Assembly (NCBI GenBank): GCA_026982025.1
Contig: JALSHX010000030.1
Span: 1 to 5,972, forward strand
Direction of reading: 5' to 3'
Length of the DNA stretch: 5,972 nt
Source: Aquificaceae bacterium
GTDB lineage: Bacteria; Aquificota; Aquificia; Aquificales; Aquificaceae
Below the pieces are notes generated by a model. The model was not told the DNA's origin, ran no database searches, and was given only the letters and a program-made list of their open reading frames with translations. How positions within the stretch are numbered: the stretch's first letter is position 1; each line of letters begins with the position of its first letter. The translations under genes were made by a program, and so were the position numbers. Of the stretch, positions 1 to 5,972 are shown piece after piece.

Positions 1-603
1 ACGCTCCGCGTATGCTGTAATCCTAAGAAACCAAGAGGGAACTTCCCTCTGAACGACCTCCGTCCCGCACCTCCAGCACCTTCCATCAATTACCTGCTCG
101 TTGGCGAGTACAGTCTCATCGTGAGGACACCAGTTGACGAGGGCGGTCTTTCTGTATGCTATCCCCCTCTCGTACATCTTCAGGAATATCCACTGATTCC
201 AGCGGTAGTACTCAGGATCACAGGTCGCTATCTCCCTGTCCCAGTCGTAGGAAAGGCCAAGAAGCTTAAGCTGCTTCCTCATGTAATCAATATTGTCTTC
301 AGTCCACCTCGCGGGATGGATTCCTTCCTTGATCGCTGCGTTCTCCGCAGGAAGACCGAAGGCGTCCCATCCCATGGGATGAAGAACCTTAAAGCCCTTC
401 ATTCGCAGAAACCTTGCGATAGCGTCCCCAATGGTGTAGTTACGAACATGACCCATGTGAATCCTTCCCGAAGGATAGGGAAACATCTCAAGGACGTATT
501 TTTTTTGTTCAGAACCACCGCCTTCGGCGGTAGAGTAAACACCTTCCTCCTTCCAGATCCTCTGCCACTTTTCCTCTATTTTTTTTGGTTCGTAGCGCTG
601 CAT
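1..603 (-). CDS. leuS: Leucyl-tRNA synthetase, N-terminal part (runs off left edge)
   Basis: This class I aminoacyl-tRNA synthetase charges tRNA-Leu with leucine in the cytoplasm. The 201 visible codons begin [17 protein letters not shown], the usual LeuRS opening. They contain FPYPSG followed by the HIGH-type ATP-binding motif HMGH at residues 49-52, then [13 protein letters not shown] at about 78-90. Further on lies a zinc-finger-like insertion with C159, H161, C176 and C179. These are family hallmarks and the call is secure. The editing domain, KMSKS loop and anticodon domain lie outside the window. In Aquifex, LeuRS is known to be split into alpha and beta chains; whether that holds here cannot be seen. 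The ATG follows the stop of the upstream signalling gene by 10 nt, and no good Shine-Dalgarno is visible in front of it. A Gly-rich stretch at residues 25-31 is coded by a perfect DNA hairpin. Confidence 0.97.
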   Translation of the reverse strand, partial: MQRYEPKKIEEKWQRIWKEEGVYSTAEGGGSEQKKYVLEMFPYPSGRIHMGHVRNYTIGDAIARFLRMKGFKVLHPMGWDAFGLPAENAAIKEGIHPARWTEDNIDYMRKQLKLLGLSYDWDREIATCDPEYYRWNQWIFLKMYERGIAYRKTALVNWCPHDETVLANEQVIDGRCWRCGTEVVQREVPSWFLRITAYAER

Positions 604-612
604 TTTATAAAA

Positions 613-618
613 ATTATA
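613..618 (-). promoter_or_regulatory. -10-like TATAAT just before leuS
   Basis: On the minus strand TATAAT overlaps the stop codon of the upstream signalling gene. The standard distance to a start site would put +1 three bases before the leuS ATG. No convincing -35 element was identified, and the region is AT-rich, so chance is a real alternative. If functional, leuS would have its own nearly leaderless transcript in addition to readthrough from upstream. Confidence 0.25.
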
Positions 619-3600
619 TCCCTATGAACTCCTTAACCTCGGTCTCCCTCATAGGTTTGGCAAGGTGAAAGCCCTGTCCCATATCGCAACCCATCTCATT
701 CAGGATCTCAAGCTGTCTTTCGCTTTCAATACCTTCTGCTATGGTTTTAAGCCCGAGGTTTTTTGCAAGCTGGATTATGGCGTTTACGATGGCCCTGTCG
801 TCGGGATCCACCTGAATGTCCCTGATAAAAGAGACATCAATTTTAAGGAAGTCAACGGGGAGCTTTTTGAGGTATGCGAGGGATGAGTAGCCGGTACCGA
901 AGTCGTCAACCGCCACCCTCACACCCATCCTTTTAATCCTCTTGAGGCTCAGGCTTGCAAACTCAACATCCTCCATCACCGCATCTTCGGTTATTTCAAG
1001 GATTAGAAGTCCTCCCTCAATTCCCGCTTTTTTGATGGCGGATTCCACCTTGTCGGTGAATTCCTCGTCCTTGAACTGAACGGGCGATATGTTAACGGAA
1101 ACGGGAATGCCCCACAGGGCAATGTTCTTGCAGGCTTCCTTCAGGATCCACTCGCCGACCTGAATAATTAGTCCCGTCTGTTCAAGAATAGGAATAAACC
1201 TTGACGGAGTAACAAGCCCCATGTCGTCGCTGTTCCACCGGATCAGAGCTTCCATTCCGAAGAGCCTTCTGTCCCTCAGGTAGTAGTATGGCTGGTAAAA
1301 GAGAACATACTCCTTTCTCTCAAGGGCTCTGACGAGGTGTTTTTCCATCAGGACGAACTCTGCAATTCGGGCGTTCATCTCCTCCCTGAAGAACTGGTAG
1401 CTGTTGGAGTGAATTTCCTTTGAGTGGGTAAGGGCGATCTCCGCCTTTTTGGTAAGGTCTTCTGGGTCCGAGCCATCGTCGGGATAAACGGCTATCCCGA
1501 CGCTCACCGTTAATCTAATCTCGTCCCCGTTTGCCCTGAAGGGATCCCCGAGGGATGAGAAGATTTTTGAAACGACCTTCGGTATGTCCTCCTTTCTCGC
1601 CACATCAAGTAGAATGATCCCGAATTCGTCGGAACCGAGCCTTGCCACCGTGTCGCCTTCCCTGACCGAATCTCTTATTCTCTGAGCAAGGTCCCTCAGA
1701 ACGGCGTCCCCACTCTGGTATCCGTAGGTATCGTTTATGAACTTAAAGCGGTCAACATCAATTAAAAGGACCGCGAGGATCCTTCCCATAGCCTTTGAGC
1801 GGGCAATTGAAAATCTTAGCCTTTCCATGAAGTTTGACCTGTTCGGTAGTTCCGTTACGGGATCGTAGTATGCGAGGTAGTTGATCTTCTCCCTCATCTC
1901 CCTTTCCTCCGTTATGTCCTTTCCCGTTGCCACGAATCCTATAACCTTTCCCTTCTCGTCCTTTATGGGGGTTATGCTCTCATCAAGGTAGTAAAGCTCC
2001 CCGGTCTTCTTTCTGTTTATGAATACTGTTCTGTACGACTTGCCCGATAGTATTGTATCCCACAAAGCCCTGTAAAACTCCCTGCTGTGGCGACCGGACT
2101 TAAAGAGACCCGGCTTATTCCCGATAAGCTCACTGCGGGAGTATCCCGATATTTTCTCCACAGCCCTGTTAACATACTGGATAACCCCGTCTCTGTCAGT
2201 TATTAACACCCAATCTGAGGTTTGCTCCATTGCGGTGGTCAGGATCCCCACCTGTTCTTCCTTTTCTATAAAGCCCAGGGCGTAAGACACCTCCTCTCCT
2301 ATTTCTTTAACCAGCCTTTCTATTTCCTCGTCAAAGAAGTTTTCCTCCTCCGAGTAAACGTTAAAGACGCCGATTACCTTACCCTCAAGCTTTATGGGAA
2401 CGGTCGCCGAAGACCTGAAACCGTACTTGACCATCTTATCCCTTAAAGCTTTTGACCCGATAGAGGAACAGCTGTTGCAAACTATAATTTCTCCTGTTCT
2501 CACTGCCTTCCCGCAGGGGACCGACCCGGTTTTTAAATTCCTGTTAACAACGCTTATTGCTTCCTTGAGAAACTTATCCGCCTTGCCCGCCTTTGCGACT
2601 ATGCGGACCTTTGAGTCCTCAAGAAGACCCATCCAGCAGGCGGTAAAGCCCCCGATTGAGTGGGAAATCTTGCAGATCTTGGAAAGGAGCCTGTCCCTTT
2701 TTCTCTCGTGGAGAACTATTTCACCGATGGCAGAGATAGTCTTATAAAGTCTGTTTATTTTCTGAAGCCTTTTTTCCGAATCCTCAAGGTTTCTTTCAAA
2801 CCTCCACCTTTCAATGGCGACTCCGAGGATTCCCGCTATGGAACCGACGAAGTCAAGTTCCTCCTCGCTGTAGCTTCTTGACATCTTGTGGTAGATGCAG
2901 AGGGTACCGAAGGGTTTATCCTTTCCCTTGATAGGGAGGCATATTCCGCTTTTTAGGGATAAAAGGTAGGTGTCGGGAGAGAAGCTGAAGCGGTCTTCCT
3001 TTGAAACATCCTCAATAACAACGGGCTTTTGTGAATAGTAGGTGTAGTAAAACTCGGTTCCTTCCTGAAGAGGCAGTCTGTACTTTCCGATTATGTTCTT
3101 CTTAACTCCTTCACCCGCTCTCAGAATTCCCTCTCCCGACCCTGCGGGAACCTCATAAAGAACAACGAGGTCCGCCTTAAGAGCCTCTTTTATCCACCTG
3201 ACGGTTTTGTCAAAGAGCTCCTTTAGTTCTCCCTCAAGAGCAATGTAGAGAATGTCTTCAAGAACCTTGCGCTTTGTTATATCCCTTGCAACCCCAACAA
3301 AACCTATAACCTGTTCTTCCTCTATCACCGGTATGAGCCTGTCCTCAACCCAGATGTAATACCCGTCCTTGGTTTTAACCCTGTAAATCCGCGTTTTTGC
3401 TTCCCTCTCTCTGATGAGTTCCTCAACGACGGTTACCACAAGCCCCCTGTCTTCGGGATGAACGAGGTTAATCCACAGGTGGGAATCTTCAAGGAATTCG
3501 GATGGATTGAAGCCCGTTATGTCCTCAACCTTCGTGTTTATGTACTCAAGCTTTGCGGTGACGGGATCCTCGTGACCTTTGAGACTTACCATGTAAAGGA

Positions 3601-3646
3601 TGTCGTTGATTAGCTCAAGAAATAGGTTCTGACCGCCCCGGAACAT
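614..3646 (-). CDS. PAS-GAF-GAF-PAS-GGDEF-EAL cyclic-di-GMP signalling protein, probable phosphodiesterase
   Basis: This 1010-residue soluble protein has no visible membrane segment or signal peptide. The approximate domain order is: PAS 10-127 (ending [13 protein letters not shown]), GAF 135-280, GAF 315-455, PAS 470-580 (ending [14 protein letters not shown]), GGDEF 590-750 and EAL 770-1008. The EAL domain keeps its metal and catalytic residues: E799 in EAL, N852, E884 and E887 in LEITE, D914/D915 in DDFGTG, K935, E971 and E974, and Q991. It should therefore hydrolyse c-di-GMP. The GGDEF domain keeps an RxxD inhibitory site (R662, D665) but its signature reads GSDEF at 671-675. The later ADxALYxAKxxGRN-type motif is also eroded ([14 protein letters not shown]). 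Cyclase activity is thus doubtful, and GTP-binding allosteric control is a reasonable inference. The sensor ligands are unknown. The ATG at 3646 lacks a clear ribosome binding site but gives a complete first PAS; M19 is an alternative. The gene probably leads an operon with leuS. Confidence 0.95.
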   Translation of the reverse strand: MFRGGQNLFLELINDILYMVSLKGHEDPVTAKLEYINTKVEDITGFNPSEFLEDSHLWINLVHPEDRGLVVTVVEELIREREAKTRIYRVKTKDGYYIWVEDRLIPVIEEEQVIGFVGVARDITKRKVLEDILYIALEGELKELFDKTVRWIKEALKADLVVLYEVPAGSGEGILRAGEGVKKNIIGKYRLPLQEGTEFYYTYYSQKPVVIEDVSKEDRFSFSPDTYLLSLKSGICLPIKGKDKPFGTLCIYHKMSRSYSEEELDFVGSIAGILGVAIERWRFERNLEDSEKRLQKINRLYKTISAIGEIVLHERKRDRLLSKICKISHSIGGFTACWMGLLEDSKVRIVAKAGKADKFLKEAISVVNRNLKTGSVPCGKAVRTGEIIVCNSCSSIGSKALRDKMVKYGFRSSATVPIKLEGKVIGVFNVYSEEENFFDEEIERLVKEIGEEVSYALGFIEKEEQVGILTTAMEQTSDWVLITDRDGVIQYVNRAVEKISGYSRSELIGNKPGLFKSGRHSREFYRALWDTILSGKSYRTVFINRKKTGELYYLDESITPIKDEKGKVIGFVATGKDITEEREMREKINYLAYYDPVTELPNRSNFMERLRFSIARSKAMGRILAVLLIDVDRFKFINDTYGYQSGDAVLRDLAQRIRDSVREGDTVARLGSDEFGIILLDVARKEDIPKVVSKIFSSLGDPFRANGDEIRLTVSVGIAVYPDDGSDPEDLTKKAEIALTHSKEIHSNSYQFFREEMNARIAEFVLMEKHLVRALERKEYVLFYQPYYYLRDRRLFGMEALIRWNSDDMGLVTPSRFIPILEQTGLIIQVGEWILKEACKNIALWGIPVSVNISPVQFKDEEFTDKVESAIKKAGIEGGLLILEITEDAVMEDVEFASLSLKRIKRMGVRVAVDDFGTGYSSLAYLKKLPVDFLKIDVSFIRDIQVDPDDRAIVNAIIQLAKNLGLKTIAEGIESERQLEILNEMGCDMGQGFHLAKPMRETEVKEFIGI

Positions 3647-3658
3647 GCCTATTCTTAA

Positions 3659-3664
3659 TTTATA
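3659..3664 (-). promoter_or_regulatory. Candidate -10 box (TATAAA) for the signalling gene
   Basis: On the minus strand the hexamer reads TATAAA, with the ATG 12 nt beyond it. Standard spacing puts transcription start 6 nt before the start codon, too short a leader for a normal ribosome binding site. The only -35 match is poor (TTCATT, 18 nt upstream). Confidence 0.35.
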
Positions 3665-3679
3665 TCGCCACCTGACGGT

Positions 3680-3685
3680 TATAAT
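3680..3685 (+). promoter_or_regulatory. trpB: Candidate -10 box (TATAAT) for trpB, leaderless placement
   Basis: A perfect TATAAT hexamer ends 6 nt before the trpB ATG. Standard -10 geometry places +1 exactly on the A of the start codon, which would give a leaderless mRNA. This fits the absence of any Shine-Dalgarno sequence before trpB. The -35 region is weak: TTAATT at 3655-3660 is 19 nt away and TTTATA at 3659-3664 is 15 nt away. Confidence 0.45.
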
Positions 3686-3691
3686 GAAGTC

Positions 3692-4900
3692 ATGAATCTG
3701 CCTGATGAAAAAGGATACTTTGAAACCTTCGGCGGAAGGTTTGTCCCGGAGACCCTCATGTCCGCCCTTGAAGAGCTGGAAAAGAGTTATCTGAAGTTAA
3801 AAGAGGATTCGGAATTTAACAAAAAGCTTAGAGAACTCCTTGAAAACTACGCAGGAAGACCTACCCCTCTTTACTTTGCGAGCAGGCTCACCGATTACGC
3901 AGGAGGAGCCAAAATTTACCTCAAGAGGGAAGACCTCCTCCACACGGGTGCTCACAAGGTCAACAACACCCTCGGTCAGTGCCTCCTCACCCTTCACATG
4001 GGAAAGAGGAGGGTTGTTGCGGAGACGGGAGCAGGTCAGCACGGAGTTGCCACCGCAACAGCATGTGCCCTTCTGGGGCTTGAATGCACCGTTTACATGG
4101 GAGAGGAAGACGCACGGCGTCAGTCTCCCAACCTGTTTCGCATGAAGCTTTTGGGAGCAAAGGTTGAAATAGTAAAGAGCGGGTCCAGAACTCTCAAGGA
4201 TGCTATAAACGAAGCCCTCAGGGACTGGGTCACCAATGTAAGAACGACCCACTATGTTCTCGGTTCGGTGGTGGGACCCCATCCTTTTCCCATGATCGTC
4301 AGGGACTTCCAGAAGGTAATAGGTGAGGAAACGAGGGACCAGATTCTAAAGCTTGAGGGAAGGCTCCCCGATGCTGTGGTTGCCTGCGTGGGCGGAGGTT
4401 CCAACGCAATGGGAATTTTCTACCCCTTCATTGAGGACAGGGAGGTCAGGCTTATAGGAGTTGAGGCGGGAGGGCTGGGAACTGAAACCGGTAAGCATTG
4501 TGCCTCTTTAAATGCGGGCTGTGTAGGCGTCCTTCACGGCATGAAAAGTTACTTTCTCCAGAACGAGGAGGGACAGATCCTCCCCACCCACTCCATCTCA
4601 GCGGGTCTTGACTACCCGGGCGTTGGACCAGAACACGCATGGCTTAAGGAGACGGGAAGGGCTGAGTATTTAACCGCCACCGATGAGGAAGCCCTTGAGG
4701 GATTCAGGCTCCTTTCAAGGCTTGAGGGTATCATACCTGCCCTTGAGTCCGCTCATGCCGTTATACGGGCAATTGATGTGGCAAAGGAGGTGGGAAAGGG
4801 AGGCGTAGTGGTGATAAACCTTTCGGGCAGAGGAGATAAGGACCTGAACCATGTTATGAATTACATTAAAGATAAGGATGGAAAAGCTAAAGATCCTTGA
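3692..4900 (+). CDS. trpB: Tryptophan synthase beta chain (TrpB1 type)
   Basis: TrpB is a PLP enzyme that joins indole to L-serine to make tryptophan, normally in an alpha2beta2 complex with TrpA. At 402 residues it is of normal length. It opens with [15 protein letters not shown], matching the family N terminus. The PLP Schiff-base lysine is K89 in HKVNN. The catalytic glutamate is E111 in ETGAGQHG. The phosphate-binding loop is GGGSNAMG at 234-241, D307 lies in [13 protein letters not shown], and the cofactor-ring serine is S378 in NLSGRGDKD. The segment [15 protein letters not shown] and the overall length fit the TrpA-dependent TrpB1 group, not the longer TrpB2 group. No trpA or other trp gene adjoins it here, so the partner is presumably encoded elsewhere. 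It heads the plus-strand gene cluster, and its last 23 nt overlap the next gene. Confidence 0.98.
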   Translation: MNLPDEKGYFETFGGRFVPETLMSALEELEKSYLKLKEDSEFNKKLRELLENYAGRPTPLYFASRLTDYAGGAKIYLKREDLLHTGAHKVNNTLGQCLLTLHMGKRRVVAETGAGQHGVATATACALLGLECTVYMGEEDARRQSPNLFRMKLLGAKVEIVKSGSRTLKDAINEALRDWVTNVRTTHYVLGSVVGPHPFPMIVRDFQKVIGEETRDQILKLEGRLPDAVVACVGGGSNAMGIFYPFIEDREVRLIGVEAGGLGTETGKHCASLNAGCVGVLHGMKSYFLQNEEGQILPTHSISAGLDYPGVGPEHAWLKETGRAEYLTATDEEALEGFRLLSRLEGIIPALESAHAVIRAIDVAKEVGKGGVVVINLSGRGDKDLNHVMNYIKDKDGKAKDP

Positions 4901-5363
4901 AAAGGTACTGATATACGACAGGCTCCTCAGATTTACCATAGACCTCCTCTCGGGAATAAGGTCGGAGGTAAAAGCTGACCTTGAGGAGGTCCGAATACTC
5001 AGCGAGTCCTTTTTAAAAAACGAGGAGAAGAGGGAGATAAGGGAGTTTCTCAGGCACGTGAACTCGGAGTTCCTCACCGAGCTTAACGATGTTCTGGAGA
5101 GGATTTACGACCAGTACGAGCTGTTTAACTTTGACATAACCTTTCTTTCGGGAATACCCGAAGAGGTTGAAAGAGAGATCTCACGGCTGAACATCGTTGA
5201 GGTCATAAACGGTGAGCTTGAAAAACTAAGATCCCTGCTTGAAAAGGCGTGCTGTGATAACAGCTACGGGGAAAACAGCCGTGCGGTCCTTGCTCCCTTC
5301 CTTGTTTACTGCCGTTTGATTAATCACGCTATTGAGTTCAATAAAAAATTTGAAAATTTCTGA
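4878..5363 (+). CDS. Hypothetical protein, 161 residues, mostly helical
   Basis: I do not recognise a family. The ORF is 161 codons and starts at an ATG inside the last codons of trpB, with a purine-rich AAGG directly abutting the start codon, which is unusually close for a ribosome binding site. Translational coupling to trpB is likely. The sequence is rich in Glu, Lys, Leu and Arg and looks all-alpha. Heptad-like stretches lie at about 30-75 and 95-125. A Cys pair sits at C125-C126 with another Cys at C145. The C-terminal third ([21 protein letters not shown]) is more hydrophobic, but no segment is a clear membrane span. Codon style matches the neighbours and no antisense gene competes, so it is probably real. 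Cotranscription with trpB and the genes after it is inferred from spacing only. Confidence 0.8.
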   Translation: MEKLKILEKVLIYDRLLRFTIDLLSGIRSEVKADLEEVRILSESFLKNEEKREIREFLRHVNSEFLTELNDVLERIYDQYELFNFDITFLSGIPEEVEREISRLNIVEVINGELEKLRSLLEKACCDNSYGENSRAVLAPFLVYCRLINHAIEFNKKFENF

Positions 5364-5411
5364 AGGAAGACATAAAATTAAAGGTAGAAAAAACTATAAG
5401 GAGGTAAAACA
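5364..5411 (+). promoter_or_regulatory. Short AT-rich gap with strong ribosome binding site
   Basis: This 48-nt spacer contains AAGGAGGT at 5398-5405, a near-perfect Shine-Dalgarno sequence 6 nt before the ATG at 5412. It is by far the best ribosome binding site in the window. TAAAAT-like and TATAAG hexamers occur upstream of it, but without a convincing -35. No hairpin terminator is visible. Confidence 0.8.
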
Positions 5412-5654
5412 ATGGCAAGAAAGGGAAGAAAAAGAGGAGGTCCGAGGTATAAAAGGGTATCAATCTCCCTGCCAAAGAGACTTTACCTAATTCTCAACGG
5501 CATTGCTATGGGAGATGACAAAAAACTTAACAGGTTGGTCAAGGGCATACTTGAGGATAAGCTTCAGGAGTCAACGGTTGCCGAGCTTGAGCTCTACCTT
5601 AGAAAGATAGAGGAGGAAGAGGAAAAGGTGGAGACGGCTGAGGCGAGCTCATAA
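5412..5654 (+). CDS. Small ribbon-helix-helix-like (CopG/Arc type) protein
   Basis: This 80-residue protein has three zones. The N terminus (1-15) is very basic, MARKGRKRGGPRYKR. A central region fits the ribbon-helix-helix pattern: strand RVSISLP at 15-21, helix A to about 33, a GDDK turn, then helix B at about 38-52 (LNRLVKGILEDKL). The C-terminal tail (53-80) is a strongly acidic helix, EEEEEKVE at 67-74. RHH proteins dimerise through the strand and bind operator DNA with it, so a transcriptional regulator or nucleic-acid binding protein is the likely role. The family match is by pattern only. The strong ribosome binding site suggests it is made in greater amounts than its neighbours. It sits between a trpB-led pair and hisC, and no toxin-like partner is evident. 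Confidence 0.8.
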   Translation: MARKGRKRGGPRYKRVSISLPKRLYLILNGIAMGDDKKLNRLVKGILEDKLQESTVAELELYLRKIEEEEEKVETAEASS

Positions 5655-5666
5655 TACGACCTGCTG

Positions 5667-5972
5667 ATGTTCTTCCGCCGTCTCCGAAACTTCAAGCCCT
5701 ACCGGACCGAAACCACAGAGGCTCGGGTACGCCTTTCCTCCAACGAGCTTCCCTTCTCAATACCTCCCGACCTGATGAGGAAGGTTTCCGAGGAGATAGC
5801 CAGCTCCGACCCCTCAAAGTATCCCGATCCTTCCGCTGGGGCATTGAAGGAGGTCCTTGCCGACTTCTTCGGAGTGAACTCAAATAATATAGTTCTGGGC
5901 AACGGGTCGGATGAGCTTATTTACTACCTTTCCGCGGTCGTCGGGGAGCAATCGGAGGCGGTCCTTATCACC
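5667..5972 (+). CDS. hisC: Histidinol-phosphate aminotransferase, N-terminal part (runs off right edge)
   Basis: HisC is a PLP-dependent class I/II aminotransferase that converts imidazole-acetol phosphate and glutamate to histidinol phosphate in histidine synthesis. The 102 visible codons carry the family's N-terminal marks: KPYRTETTEARVRLSSNELPF at 10-30 (variant of the LSSNENPYG block), KYPDPSAGALKEVLADFFGV at 51-70, and LGNGSDELI at 77-85. The PLP lysine lies beyond the edge. Some HisC relatives act on aromatic or other amino acids, so substrate range is inferred. The ATG follows the previous stop codon by 12 nt in the same reading frame, and no Shine-Dalgarno is visible, which suggests coupled or reinitiated translation. 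Confidence 0.93.
   Translation, partial: MFFRRLRNFKPYRTETTEARVRLSSNELPFSIPPDLMRKVSEEIASSDPSKYPDPSAGALKEVLADFFGVNSNNIVLGNGSDELIYYLSAVVGEQSEAVLIT

Larger units (their letters stand above)
3647..3691. promoter_or_regulatory. Divergent intergenic promoter region
   Basis: This 45-bp AT-rich gap separates the start codons of the signalling gene (leftward) and trpB (rightward), so promoters for both units must lie in it or inside the flanking genes. Each strand has a good -10-like hexamer, but no strong -35 element was found for either. A short imperfect dyad (ACCTGACGGT, about 3670-3679) lies between the two hexamers and could be a protein site, though it is too short to argue strongly. Confidence 0.55.

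Noticed and set aside
499..531. Hairpin plus T-run resembling a rho-independent terminator
   Set aside because: On the plus strand the T8 run lies before the hairpin, and on the minus strand the hairpin is followed by A-rich sequence. Both lie inside leuS.
121..627. 168-codon open frame on the plus strand
   Set aside because: It is antisense to leuS, whose protein has unmistakable LeuRS motifs; the plus-strand translation resembles no family.
2222..2881. Overlapping plus-strand open frames of 73-117 codons
   Set aside because: They are antisense to the GAF/PAS region of the signalling gene, with no ribosome binding sites or recognisable protein features.
3684..3695. Three-codon mini-ORF (ATG AAG TCA TGA) overlapping the trpB start as ATGA
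   Set aside because: It lies within or just after the putative -10 box and has no ribosome binding site; under the leaderless model its ATG would not be transcribed. Likely chance.
3797..4282. 161-codon open frame on the minus strand
   Set aside because: It lies fully antisense to trpB, where all catalytic motifs are intact, so it is a shadow frame.
5692..5902. Two minus-strand open frames of 63 and 67 codons
   Set aside because: They are antisense to the start of hisC, which is supported by family motifs.
1..5972. CRISPR arrays, tRNA genes, insertion sequences, riboswitches
   Set aside because: No direct repeat arrays, cloverleaf-like sequences, transposase motifs or long structured leaders were seen. 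Gaps between genes are all under 50 bp.

Overview
The window looks like ordinary chromosomal DNA from a thermophilic bacterium, most probably of the Aquificales. This assignment is an inference. The genes are tightly packed, coding strands are purine-rich, proteins are rich in Lys/Glu/Arg, and biosynthetic genes are scattered instead of sitting in complete trp or his operons. No mobile element, CRISPR array, tRNA or rRNA was seen.

Layout: two divergent transcription units flank a 45-bp intergenic region (3647-3691). On the minus strand, a 1010-residue cyclic-di-GMP signalling protein (PAS-GAF-GAF-PAS-GGDEF-EAL) is followed after only 10 nt by the start of leuS (leucyl-tRNA synthetase), which runs off the left edge. 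On the plus strand come trpB (tryptophan synthase beta), a 161-residue hypothetical protein overlapping the trpB end by 23 nt, an 80-residue ribbon-helix-helix-like protein with a strong ribosome binding site, and the start of hisC (histidinol-phosphate aminotransferase), which runs off the right edge.

The plus-strand genes look like one operon that mixes single steps of tryptophan and histidine synthesis with a hypothetical protein and a probable DNA-binding protein. The minus-strand unit couples a second-messenger enzyme to a translation enzyme. The large signalling protein keeps the EAL phosphodiesterase residues, but its GGDEF motif reads GSDEF. The best guess is therefore a c-di-GMP phosphodiesterase with a regulatory, probably non-cyclase, GGDEF domain.

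No spectacular new system is evident. The points most worth a second look are the -10-like hexamers sitting almost on the start codons of trpB, the signalling gene and leuS, which hint at leaderless or very short-leader mRNAs. Also notable are the unrecognised gene overlapping trpB, the small regulator-like gene just before hisC, and the signalling-gene/leuS pairing.
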